NCBI GenBank assembly: GCA_030592825.1
Contig: JAUVIG010000081.1
Location: 1-11,712 of the forward strand
Length of the DNA stretch: 11,712 nucleotides
DNA from: Chlorobiota bacterium
Lineage (GTDB): Bacteria; Bacteroidota; Bacteroidia; Bacteroidales; JAADGE01
Direction: 5' to 3'
Part shown: positions 1 through 7,128 of the stretch, one piece after another
Numbering within the stretch: position 1 is the first letter of the stretch
Layout: each line of letters opens with the position of its first letter
Notes under the pieces: generated by a model
Databases searched by the model: none
What the model was told of the DNA's origin: nothing
Seen by the model: the letters and a program-made list of their open reading frames with translations, nothing else
Translations under genes and position numbers: made by a program

Positions 1-330
1 GATGAATTTAATAATCAATATAAAAAATCATCTTCGAAATTATCAAGAGATCACAGATTAAGAGCACATAATCAGTATATTACATTTTTTATCACTTTCG
101 GAATATTAGGTTTTATTTGGATTTTATTTGCATACATTTATCCGGGTATAAAAGAAAAGAAATTTAAAGACTATCTTTTTTTAGTTGTTTTTATCATTAT
201 GTCTTTTTCAATGTTGAATGAAGATACTCTTGAAACTCAAATGGGGGCAACAACTTTTGCGTTTTTTCTTTCCTTGTTTCTATATACAAATAAAAAAGTC
301 TCTGATATAATCACCCATACGAAAACTTGA
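1..330 (+). CDS. O-antigen ligase/polymerase family membrane protein, C-terminal fragment
   Basis: The reading frame is open from the first base to a TGA at 328-330 and gives 109 residues; the start lies outside the window. Visible hallmarks of the O-antigen ligase (Wzy_C/WaaL) C-terminus are an RAHNQY segment (about residues 22-27) after a charged, probably periplasmic loop. Two hydrophobic helices follow (about 28-45 and 59-70), then a LNEDTLETQMGATTFAFF block near 72-89 and a last hydrophobic stretch. This block is typical of Bacteroidota members. The family joins or polymerises undecaprenyl-linked glycans at the periplasmic face of the inner membrane. The gene is convergent with the GT4 gene at 439, so it belongs to a separate transcript, but both fit a surface-polysaccharide locus. 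Ligase and polymerase cannot be separated from this fragment. Confidence 0.75.
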   Translation, partial: DEFNNQYKKSSSKLSRDHRLRAHNQYITFFITFGILGFIWILFAYIYPGIKEKKFKDYLFLVVFIIMSFSMLNEDTLETQMGATTFAFFLSLFLYTNKKVSDIITHTKT

Positions 331-438
331 TTTTATTGTAAATTTTTAGTGTCTAAATTATTCAAAAAAACAGTCACTTTTTTTAAATTTGAGCCAATTT
401 ATAACAGCCTGAAATCTCACAGATAAATATACTAACAA

Positions 439-1521
439 TTATATCTGTAATACCTGCATAAATATTTCAAAATATTTTTTCGTATTTTCAGACCAATTAA
501 ATTTATTTGAATAATTTACTCTCTTTAATGAGTTATTAATATCAGAATAAAATTCTTCAGTATTTTTTAAAAAAAATGAAGACATATAGTTTGGTTCAAA
601 ATTTTCCCAGTAAAATGCATTTTCACCACAAATTTCTGGAATACTTGATTTCTTTGAAACAAAAACCGGTTTTCCGAATCTCATAGCCTCAATTGGAGGC
701 ATACCCATACCTTCGTATAATGAAGGAAACAAAACAGCAAAAGAATTTTTATACAGCCAATATTTATCTTTATTTGAAATTTCTCCCGACAAAATAATTC
801 TATTTTGCAGTCCTTTTTTAAAAATTTCTTTTTTTATTTCTTCAGCATATCTACTGCTGTCATTACCGGCAATTATCAGCTTATATATCTTTGGTAAATT
901 TTGAATAAAATCAACCAGTACTTTTTGATTTTTTTTTGGTTTTATAACTCCCAATGTAAAAAGTATATCACCTTTTGGAACATAGTTAGGCTTTTCTGAA
1001 TTATCAAATTCCGTAATTTTAATCCCGTTATAAATTGTTCTGATTTTTTTTTCGGCTAAATAATTAATTTGTTTTAATAACTCTTTTTTTGTATAATCTG
1101 ATATCGTTACTATTTCAACTGCTCTGTCAATCCTTCTTTGCAGTCTTTTTAGTCTCTTACTGACTTTCTTCGCGGTTTTCTCTTTTATAAAGTTTAAATC
1201 GTGTACTGTTAAGACATATGGCGTAGATGATTTTGAAGGAAAGTATTTTGAATCTTGATGAATTGAATACCAAAGATCATAATTACTACATAAAAAAGAA
1301 AAGAATTTTCTTTTTATTGAGACTACTTCGTAACTGATATTATTTCCGAAAAAACCTTTATATTTTCTTGGTACCAAAAACACAAATTCAATTTTCTCTG
1401 ATTGATACTTTGCGAGTTCTTTCCCAAAATTAAGACACACTTGACCTAATCCGGTATTAATGTATTTTAATCTTTCAAGATCAATCAATATGCGCTTTTT
1501 CTTTATTTTATTCAAGTTCAT
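439..1521 (-). CDS. GT4-family glycosyltransferase
   Basis: This 360-residue protein has the length and two-domain plan of GT-B, family GT4 glycosyltransferases. These are cytoplasmic or membrane-associated retaining enzymes that use nucleotide sugars. The N-terminal domain starts with a glycine-rich acceptor-side loop (NTGLGQ, 22-27) and has a VHDLNF motif at 106-111. The C-terminal domain opens with a TLGVIKPKKN segment (189-198), which corresponds to the usual V-G-x-x-x-P-R-K-N donor-binding strand. It then carries the EX7E motif in FPSLYEGMGMPPIEAMRFGKP (E270 and E278). No signal peptide or membrane helix is evident. It is the last gene of the minus-strand run, 32 bp after the GT2 gene, and the O-antigen ligase fragment converges on it, so a role in LPS or exopolysaccharide assembly is likely. 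Donor and acceptor sugars cannot be read from the sequence. Confidence 0.88.
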   Translation of the reverse strand: MNLNKIKKKRILIDLERLKYINTGLGQVCLNFGKELAKYQSEKIEFVFLVPRKYKGFFGNNISYEVVSIKRKFFSFLCSNYDLWYSIHQDSKYFPSKSSTPYVLTVHDLNFIKEKTAKKVSKRLKRLQRRIDRAVEIVTISDYTKKELLKQINYLAEKKIRTIYNGIKITEFDNSEKPNYVPKGDILFTLGVIKPKKNQKVLVDFIQNLPKIYKLIIAGNDSSRYAEEIKKEIFKKGLQNRIILSGEISNKDKYWLYKNSFAVLFPSLYEGMGMPPIEAMRFGKPVFVSKKSSIPEICGENAFYWENFEPNYMSSFFLKNTEEFYSDINNSLKRVNYSNKFNWSENTKKYFEIFMQVLQI

Positions 1522-1553
1522 CAGATTAATACGTTTTTTATAAAGTTAAGTCA

Positions 1554-2309
1554 TTAGGATTCCTTTTTCATCCTTAATAATTTTGAATATTTTAGAAATA
1601 CAGAAAAGACATTAATACAACCTATTACAAATCCGTAAAATCCACCCAAAAAAGCAAAATTCAATATGAATTCTCTAAAAAAAGCAAATAACGTTTTTAA
1701 AAATATTTTAAATACAGACGATGAAATTCCGGCATTAAATAATGCTTCGGCTGCAATATCAGTGAACCTGTTTGTTTGGATAACATGCTCCCCTATTGTA
1801 TTGTAAGAATGATGAATCAAGTCTCCTTTTATCCTTTTTATTCTTGCTGTATTATCATGTATTACAGTTTCATGAATATTTTTGCTCCATGCGCCCTTTT
1901 TTCTATTCCATAACCTGAGTTTTCTGTCAGGATACCAAGTAGTAAACTTAATGGGCTTTCCGCAATATATATTTAATCTGTTAAATAAATATCCGTCAAA
2001 AAGAGTATTCTCTTTTACTTTAAGAATTGATTCTATAAGCTCCTCAGATAAAACTTCATCAGCATCAAGAGATAAAATATAGTCATTTTCAGCTAAGCCG
2101 GAAGCTCTGTTTTTCTGATATGAAAAGCCTTCAAATTTATGTTGGAAAAACTTAACACCTTGTTTTAAACAAATTTCCTCTGTTTTATCAGTTGAAAAAG
2201 AATCTAAAACAATTATCTCATCTGCAACTTCCTTAACAGAGTTTAAACATCTTTCGATATTCTTTTCTTCATTATATGTAATAATAACAACTGATAACTT
2301 CATATTCAT
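1554..2309 (-). CDS. GT2-family glycosyltransferase, WaaE/KdtX-like LPS core type
   Basis: This 251-residue GT-A enzyme has LSVVIITYNEEKNI at 5-18, LDSFSTDKTEEI at 35-46 and the metal-binding DAD in LSLDADE (79-85). A WYPDRKLRLWNRKKGAW segment (125-141) and HHSY (166-169) follow. This pattern matches the beta-1,4-glucosyltransferase-like subgroup that includes WaaE/KdtX of the LPS inner core. The C-terminal stretch of about 200-240 is strongly hydrophobic with aromatic residues and probably lies in or on the inner membrane. The start used here gives MNMKL; an alternative ATG two codons later at 2303 is equally possible. The ATG shares one base with the dprA stop codon (TAATG), so translation is probably coupled. 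The GT4 gene follows after 32 bp. Sugar specificity is inferred only from the subgroup resemblance. Confidence 0.85.
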   Translation of the reverse strand: MNMKLSVVIITYNEEKNIERCLNSVKEVADEIIVLDSFSTDKTEEICLKQGVKFFQHKFEGFSYQKNRASGLAENDYILSLDADEVLSEELIESILKVKENTLFDGYLFNRLNIYCGKPIKFTTWYPDRKLRLWNRKKGAWSKNIHETVIHDNTARIKRIKGDLIHHSYNTIGEHVIQTNRFTDIAAEALFNAGISSSVFKIFLKTLFAFFREFILNFAFLGGFYGFVIGCINVFSVFLKYSKLLRMKKES

Positions 2310-3427
2310 TAAATTATTTTTCCGGATAATTCATATATTTTTCCGGGTAAACTTCTCACAGCTCCTTTGAATTCCATTTCTAACAGAAGAGAAGATACTT
2401 TACTCATATTAAACTTTGTTTCTTTACAAATAAAATCTATTACCGGCTTTTGGTTTACATTGATAACTTCAGCAATTATTTTTTCATCTTCAGATAACTC
2501 AACAAACAAAATCTTTTGCTTATAAGTATTATTTATTGATTCCCAATTCAAAATATATTCAACATCCTTTGCGGTTTGCAACAAAAATGCTTGATGTGTT
2601 TTAATCAAAGAATTGCATCCTTCCGAATAACAATCATCTAATCTTCCGGGCACGGCAAATACTTCCCTGTTATATGAGTTTGCAATATCAGCGGTTACCA
2701 ATGAACCTCCTTTCTTAGCAGATTCAACAATAATTGTAGCATCAGATAAACCTGCAATAATGCGATTACGTCTTAAAAAGTTTTGTCTTTCAAATTTTGA
2801 TCCGCTGATAAATTCCGTTATTAATGCTCCTTTCTCTTTTATTTCCGAAGCTGTTTTCTTGTGATTTTGAGGATAAATTCGATCAAATCCGTGAGCTAAA
2901 ACAGCAATAGTTTCAAGACCGTTCTTCAAAGCAGCTCTATGAGCACAAACATCAATACCATATGCTAATCCGCTGATAATTATCGGATTATGACCTGATT
3001 CCGCAAACTCTTTAATCAATCTTTCGCAATTCTCTTTTCCGTGAGCAGTTGCATTTCTTGTACCGACAATACTTATAAATTTTCTGTCTTTAAAATCAAT
3101 ATCACCTTTTACAAATATCATTAAAGGAGCATCGGGACATTGTTTCAATAAAAACGGATAATCTTTGTCCAAATAGAACAGAGGCTTAATATCATGTTTT
3201 TTTAAGAACCGCAGTTCCTTTTCTGCATCCTTTGTAACATGTTTGTTATTGATAACTGTTTTTGCCAAATACTCTCCTATCCCGGGTGCTTTCATTAACT
3301 GTTGCTTTGTTGCTTTGAAAACATTTTCAGGCCCGCCTGTATAAGAAATTATACTCTTTGCAGTAACAGGACCCAAACCCGGGATTAGGCCTAATGCAAT
3401 TTTATATATTAATGAATTATCATCCAT
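2309..3427 (-). CDS. dprA: DNA-processing protein DprA (Smf)
   Basis: DprA binds incoming single-stranded DNA in the cytoplasm and loads RecA during natural transformation; it is also kept in many species not known to be competent. The 372-residue protein shows the full architecture. A helix-hairpin-helix/SAM-like N-terminus carries IPGLGP (15-20) and APGIGEYLA (47-55). The Rossmann-like core has SIVGTRNAT (119-127), IISGLAYGID (150-159), NFLRRNRIIAGLSD (216-229), GGSLVTA (240-246) and VPGR (259-262). A C-terminal winged-helix-like domain (about 310-372) ends in LPGKIYEL. Length and motifs are those of a complete copy. It lies 23 bp after the 84-residue protein gene, and its stop overlaps the GT2 start by one base. 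No other competence gene is in the window. Confidence 0.96.
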   Translation of the reverse strand: MDDNSLIYKIALGLIPGLGPVTAKSIISYTGGPENVFKATKQQLMKAPGIGEYLAKTVINNKHVTKDAEKELRFLKKHDIKPLFYLDKDYPFLLKQCPDAPLMIFVKGDIDFKDRKFISIVGTRNATAHGKENCERLIKEFAESGHNPIIISGLAYGIDVCAHRAALKNGLETIAVLAHGFDRIYPQNHKKTASEIKEKGALITEFISGSKFERQNFLRRNRIIAGLSDATIIVESAKKGGSLVTADIANSYNREVFAVPGRLDDCYSEGCNSLIKTHQAFLLQTAKDVEYILNWESINNTYKQKILFVELSEDEKIIAEVINVNQKPVIDFICKETKFNMSKVSSLLLEMEFKGAVRSLPGKIYELSGKII

Positions 3428-3450
3428 TTAACAATCAAAATATTAAGGTA

Positions 3451-3705
3451 TTATGACACCAATACTTTAGATATTTCATTATTATTAATGATATATGCAG
3501 AAATTACATTTTTATCATTTATAATTTTATTGATAACTTTTTTATTACCGTCAAAATTTAAGATGTTTACTTTTGCTTCTTGAGTTTTTGCTGTTGACAT
3601 TGATTCTGTCAGACATTTTTCTGCAATTTCTTTTCCGAACATTTCTTCCAAATATTCGTTCCACCTTTTGCCTATATAATTCAAATTAAAGGTTAATATC
3701 TTCAT
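3451..3705 (-). CDS. Unrecognised 84-residue protein
   Basis: I do not recognise this family. The protein has no signal peptide, no hydrophobic segment long enough for a membrane helix, and a single cysteine (C31). Its residue pattern suggests alternating strands and helices: a strand at 1-10 (MKILTFNLNY), a charged helix at about 13-35, a strand at 45-51 (KVNILNF), a short helix at 55-64 and strands at about 66-84. This would suit a small alpha/beta domain, but that is inference. Coding is supported by its position: same strand, 66 bp after mqnC and 23 bp before dprA, in a run with few gaps. The start ATG (3705-3703) follows an A/T-rich leader with no Shine-Dalgarno site, as elsewhere in this window. 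It could be a lineage-specific accessory protein; nothing links it directly to menaquinone synthesis or DNA uptake. Confidence 0.65.
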   Translation of the reverse strand: MKILTFNLNYIGKRWNEYLEEMFGKEIAEKCLTESMSTAKTQEAKVNILNFDGNKKVINKIINDKNVISAYIINNNEISKVLVS

Positions 3706-3771
3706 AATTTTAAAAATTAGTTTTTACTTTTTGTTCATTTTTATAAATTTCATCCGAAGTTAGTCTAAAAT

Positions 3772-4878
3772 CTAATCTCTAACTTCAAGATATTCATACT
3801 TTTGATTCCGGAATGCCGGAATAAACCCGGCTTCTTTTATTGCTTCTTGAATTTGTTCCGCATTAAAGCTATGGTCTGCTCCTGCAACGGAAACTACATT
3901 TTCTTCAATCATAATTGAACCGAAATCATTTGCTCCTGCATGCAAACTCATTTGCCCCGTACTTTTTCCGACTGTAAGCCAAGATGCTTGTACATTTTTA
4001 ATATTAGGCATCATAATTCGACTTAATGCAATTGTCCTTATATATTCATCTGCTGTTACATTATTTTGTATACCCGATTTCTCATTTAATTCAGTTCCTT
4101 CATCTTGGAAAGGCCATGGAATAAATGTAGTGAATCCTTCGGAATAATCCGGTTTTTCGCTTTGAATTTCTCTTAATTTTACAAAATGCTCAATTCGTTC
4201 ACGATGTGTTTCAATATGTCCGAACATCATAGTTGCAGAAGTTGTTATTTTTAACTTATGTGCTTCGCTCATAACATCTAACCATTGTTGAGCTGTGCAT
4301 TTTCCTCTTGATACAGTTTTTCTTACTCTGTCATTCAATATTTCTGCACCTGCACCCGGTAAGCTGTCTAAACCTGCTTCTGTAAGTTGAACAAGAACAT
4401 CTTTATAAGTTGTCTTTGCCAAACGTGCAATATGATGGATTTCTGCCGGTCCCAATGCATGTAATTTAATATCCGGATGCATTTCTTTTAAGTCTGAAAA
4501 TAACTTTTTATAATATTCAAGACCCAATTTCGGATGCAAACCACCTTGCATTAACAACTGATTTCCGCCGAGTTTTTTCAGAACTTCTATTTTCTCATCA
4601 TATTCTTCAAGTGATGTAATATAAGTATCGGGAGCATCTGGCTTGCGATAAAAATTACAGAACTCACATTGAGCAATACAAACATTTGTTATATTAACGT
4701 TTCTGTCAATTATCCAACCTACCTTATCTCTGTTCTTTTCAGCTTGGTTTAATTTTCTTATTTCATTTCCTGTGAACATCAAATCTGCCGTGGGTGAGTT
4801 TTCATATAAAAACAAACCTTCATCAACTGACAAGAATTCTTGATTTAATGCTTTTATATAGAGATTTTCTAAATTCAT
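3772..4878 (-). CDS. mqnC: Cyclic dehypoxanthinyl futalosine synthase, radical SAM (MqnC)
   Basis: MqnC catalyses the radical-SAM cyclisation of dehypoxanthine futalosine to its cyclic form, the third step of the futalosine pathway to menaquinone, in the cytoplasm. The 368-residue protein has the radical-SAM cluster motif CX3CX2C in NVCIAQCEFCNFYR (C67, C71, C74). It also has QGGLHP (111-116), HALGPAEI (140-147), LDSLPGAGAEIL (170-181) and FTTFIPWPFQ (249-258). The C-terminal block from LHAGANDFGS to ENVVSVAGA (312-334) completes the set. The FCNFYR and LPGAGAE forms fit MqnC better than the paralogous aminofutalosine synthase MqnE. Its ATG overlaps the ddl stop by four bases (ATGA), so the two genes are almost certainly co-transcribed. 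None of the other mqn genes is in the window, so the rest of the pathway must lie elsewhere. Confidence 0.93.
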   Translation of the reverse strand: MNLENLYIKALNQEFLSVDEGLFLYENSPTADLMFTGNEIRKLNQAEKNRDKVGWIIDRNVNITNVCIAQCEFCNFYRKPDAPDTYITSLEEYDEKIEVLKKLGGNQLLMQGGLHPKLGLEYYKKLFSDLKEMHPDIKLHALGPAEIHHIARLAKTTYKDVLVQLTEAGLDSLPGAGAEILNDRVRKTVSRGKCTAQQWLDVMSEAHKLKITTSATMMFGHIETHRERIEHFVKLREIQSEKPDYSEGFTTFIPWPFQDEGTELNEKSGIQNNVTADEYIRTIALSRIMMPNIKNVQASWLTVGKSTGQMSLHAGANDFGSIMIEENVVSVAGADHSFNAEQIQEAIKEAGFIPAFRNQKYEYLEVRD

Positions 4879-5861
4879 TTTAATTTTTCTTCAATCAACA
4901 TATCTGCAACTTCCGAAAATGTCATTCCTGCTTTTCTTATCATCTTCGGAACAATACTTTCATTTGTCATTCCCGGAATGGTATTAGCTTCGAGAAACCA
5001 ATACTCTCCGTCTTTCAAAATATAATCCATTCTTACAATACCGCTGCAATTTAATACATCATATAATTTTCCGGTAATTTCTCTGCAATTTTTTATCTGT
5101 TCATCTGTTATTCTTGCCGGAATTATTTCTTCATTATAATCAGAATCATATTTTGCTTGATAATCAAAAAACTCATTCTTACTGACAATCTCTGCCGGAG
5201 GTAAAGGGTAATTAACATCATTTGCTTTAAAAAAACCGCATGAAATCTCTATTCCCGGAATGTACTGTTCAATAATAACACTATCCGATTCCTTAAAAGC
5301 TTCCTCAATTGCTGCATCCATTTTATCTGTTTCTTTAACTTTTGAAATGCCAAAACTCGACCCTCCGGCATCAGGTTTTACAAAACACGGCAATCCGACA
5401 TGATTAATAATATTTTCAACATTATAGACCTGCTCCTTTTTAACTAACAGTGATTTTGCAATATTAACAATATTAAAATGACGTAAAAATGTATTGCAAT
5501 AATATTTATTAAAAGTTAAAGATGAAGAAAACACATTACTTCCGATTACAGGTATTTTAAGCATTTCAAAATATCCTTGCACCAATCCGTTTTCTCCGGG
5601 TGTTCCGTGAATAGCAGGAAATACAATATCAAACTTAACTTTTTGTCCGTTATCATTAAAGGAAAAATCATCTTTATTAATAATTAAACCGCAATTCAAA
5701 TCATTTGTTAAAGTCCACTCGCTTCCTTTTATTAAAACAATATATACATTGTATTTCTCTTTATTTAAATTTCCGGCTATTGCCTCGGCAGACTTTAATG
5801 AAATAAAGTATTCAGAAGAATCACCACCGGCAAGAATCGCTATGTTTATTCTGTTTCCCAT
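4875..5861 (-). CDS. ddl: D-alanine--D-alanine ligase
   Basis: Ddl is an ATP-grasp enzyme that makes D-Ala-D-Ala for the peptidoglycan stem peptide in the cytoplasm. In the 328-residue sequence the substrate-binding N-terminus reads AGGDSSEYFISLKSAEAI (11-28). AIHGTPGENG (83-92) and the ATP-binding KPDAGGSSFG loop (162-171) follow. A FFDYQAKYDS segment (231-240) forms part of the omega loop. The metal-binding set is RMDYIL (277-282) with D279, then E291 and N293 in FLEANTIPGM (289-298). Length and motif order are normal for a complete ligase. The tyrosine-containing omega loop suits D-Ala-D-Ala rather than D-Ala-D-Lac activity, but this is inference. It starts 2 bp after the ATPase gene and overlaps mqnC by 4 bp. 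Confidence 0.95.
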   Translation of the reverse strand: MGNRINIAILAGGDSSEYFISLKSAEAIAGNLNKEKYNVYIVLIKGSEWTLTNDLNCGLIINKDDFSFNDNGQKVKFDIVFPAIHGTPGENGLVQGYFEMLKIPVIGSNVFSSSLTFNKYYCNTFLRHFNIVNIAKSLLVKKEQVYNVENIINHVGLPCFVKPDAGGSSFGISKVKETDKMDAAIEEAFKESDSVIIEQYIPGIEISCGFFKANDVNYPLPPAEIVSKNEFFDYQAKYDSDYNEEIIPARITDEQIKNCREITGKLYDVLNCSGIVRMDYILKDGEYWFLEANTIPGMTNESIVPKMIRKAGMTFSEVADMLIEEKLK

Positions 5862-5863
5862 TT

Positions 5864-7000
5864 TTATATATCAAGTATAAAATCAAAATAATTTTCTCTG
5901 TTTATTAATTTGAATTCCGCTTCTTTATATGTATCAAGCCATGTTTTGGGTGCTTTGCCGATTTTTTTACCCCATTTGAATTCAAAACCGAATAGTTTTC
6001 CTCCGGTTTCTTCAATATAATCTAACTCAGCACCTGTGTATGTTCTCCAATAATATTTGTTTGCAAATTTATTATTATACGACAAATATTTTATTCGTTC
6101 AGCAATTAAGAAATTTTCCCATAGTTCTCCAACATCTTGCCTGTCTGAAATTTCATTAAAATTATTTATTACAGCATTTCTGATGCCTACATCATAGAAA
6201 AAGATTTTGTCCATCTTTACAACTTCCTTTCTTAAGTTTCTGCTAAACCCTGATAATCTGAATATTATAAACGCTTTCTCTAATAGGTCAATATATCTGC
6301 TGACTGTTTTTTTATCTAATTGCAATTGATTTGCAAGTTCATTTACTGAAACAGTTGAGCCGATTTGATATGCTAATAATTTCAGTAAATTAAAAATTGC
6401 TTTTGAGTTTCTGATATCTGCCAACTCCAATATGTCTTTATAGAGATATGCACTGCTTAATTCTTTTAAATATACAATTTTATCACCGGAGTTTTTGTAA
6501 GAAAAAATTTCCGGATACATTCCGAATAATAAAAAGTTTTCAAGCTGTAAATCTAATTCAAATAAATTAAATTTTGATTTTAATTCTGAAACAGCAATCG
6601 GATACAGTGAATAGGTATATGTTCTTCCTGTTAAAGGCTCTTTCAGAACATTTGCAAGTTCGAATGATGATGAACCTGTTGTAATAATTTTCAATCCGGG
6701 AAACTCATCGTAGAGTATTTTTAAATTTATACCTATATCTTTTATTCTTTGAGCTTCATCAATAAAAATTAATTCATAGCCGCTTATTAACCGCTTTATT
6801 TTTGTTAATTCTCTGCTTGATAAAACATCGGCATATTCTTTAATATCAGCATTTATTATTAATGCTTTTTTTGATATTTTCTTTAATAATTCATTAATTA
6901 AAGTTGTTTTACCTACTTGTCGACTTCCATATAAAACAATAATCTTATTTGTTTCTGATAATTTTGAAATAATATTTTTTTGTACCAAACGATTTATCAT
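5864..7000 (-). CDS. AAA-family ATPase with C-terminal DUF4143 domain
   Basis: This 378-residue protein belongs to the widespread but functionally obscure ATPase group pairing an AAA core with DUF4143. Walker A is GSRQVGKTT (25-33), Walker B is LIFIDEAQRI (77-86) with D81 and E82, and TTGSSSFEL (107-115) is the likely sensor region. A winged-helix-like segment follows at about 216-250 (VNELANQLQLDKKTVSRYIDLL). The C-terminal part contains YTGAELDYIE (321-330) and FGFEFKW (337-343). The spaced D327, E340 and K342 resemble the PD-(D/E)XK fold attributed to DUF4143, though nuclease activity has not been established for the family. No signal peptide is seen. It is 2 bp from ddl but 128 bp from the nitroreductase gene, and that gap holds the tandem palindromes. 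This suggests a transferred or self-regulated gene within an otherwise conserved run. A specific role cannot be assigned. Confidence 0.9.
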   Translation of the reverse strand: MINRLVQKNIISKLSETNKIIVLYGSRQVGKTTLINELLKKISKKALIINADIKEYADVLSSRELTKIKRLISGYELIFIDEAQRIKDIGINLKILYDEFPGLKIITTGSSSFELANVLKEPLTGRTYTYSLYPIAVSELKSKFNLFELDLQLENFLLFGMYPEIFSYKNSGDKIVYLKELSSAYLYKDILELADIRNSKAIFNLLKLLAYQIGSTVSVNELANQLQLDKKTVSRYIDLLEKAFIIFRLSGFSRNLRKEVVKMDKIFFYDVGIRNAVINNFNEISDRQDVGELWENFLIAERIKYLSYNNKFANKYYWRTYTGAELDYIEETGGKLFGFEFKWGKKIGKAPKTWLDTYKEAEFKLINRENYFDFILDI

Positions 7001-7038
7001 GGTTTTCCTCTGAAACAGATTTTAAATACATATTACCC

Positions 7039-7068
7039 ACTCCTCTAATTAGCGTTAATTAGGGGATC
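7039..7068. repeat. Palindromic repeat, copy 1 of 2
   Basis: This is a 30-bp unit of the form ACTCCTCTAATTAGCG followed by TTAATTAGGGGATC, an imperfect inverted repeat. It matches copy 2 (7071-7100) at 27 of 30 positions with a 32-bp period. Its outer two base pairs are lost relative to copy 2. It lies in the gap between the nitroreductase and ATPase genes, 39 bp upstream of the ATPase start. Confidence 0.85.
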
Positions 7069-7070
7069 AT

Positions 7071-7100
7071 ACTCCTCTAATTAACGTTAATTAGGGGAGT
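7071..7100. repeat. Palindromic repeat, copy 2 of 2
   Basis: This is a 30-bp near-perfect palindrome centred on the C/G between 7085 and 7086. The left arm is ACTCCTCTAATTAAC and the right arm is GTTAATTAGGGGAGT. The only asymmetry is T7076 opposite G7095. A degenerate half unit (TCCTCAAATTTA at 7105-7116) lies at the same 32-bp period on its right. Possible roles are paired operators, a structured RNA or a small intergenic repeat element. There is no run of T on either side that would make it an intrinsic terminator. Confidence 0.88.
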
Positions 7101-7108
7101 ACAATCCT

Positions 7109-7116
7109 CAAATTTA
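7109..7116 (-). promoter_or_regulatory. Possible -7 promoter box for the ATPase gene
   Basis: Read on the minus strand this is TAAATTTG, a full match to the Bacteroidota -7 consensus TAnnTTTG. No convincing TTG is found at the -33 distance. If it is used, transcription would start near 7102 and both palindromes would lie in the 5' leader of the ATPase mRNA. A match of this kind is expected by chance about once per kilobase at this base composition. Confidence 0.3.
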
Positions 7117-7128
7117 TGTTTTATTTTT

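Noticed and set aside
331..438. A7-CAGTCAC-T7 (364-384) as a bidirectional terminator between the convergent ligase fragment and GT4 gene
   Set aside because: The stem would be A-U pairs only, with no G/C core, so it is too weak to call; I see nothing else in this 108-bp interval.
1882..2082. 66-codon + strand open frame
   Set aside because: It lies antisense inside the GT2 gene, which has clear catalytic motifs; it has no recognisable domain or leader.
7039..7100. Possible minimal CRISPR array
   Set aside because: The two units are themselves palindromes separated by only 2 bp, so there is no spacer, and no cas gene is nearby.
7039..7100. Palindromes as intrinsic terminators of the nitroreductase transcript
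   Set aside because: Neither hairpin is followed by a T-run on either strand, and the minus-strand RNA has C-A mismatches in the stems.
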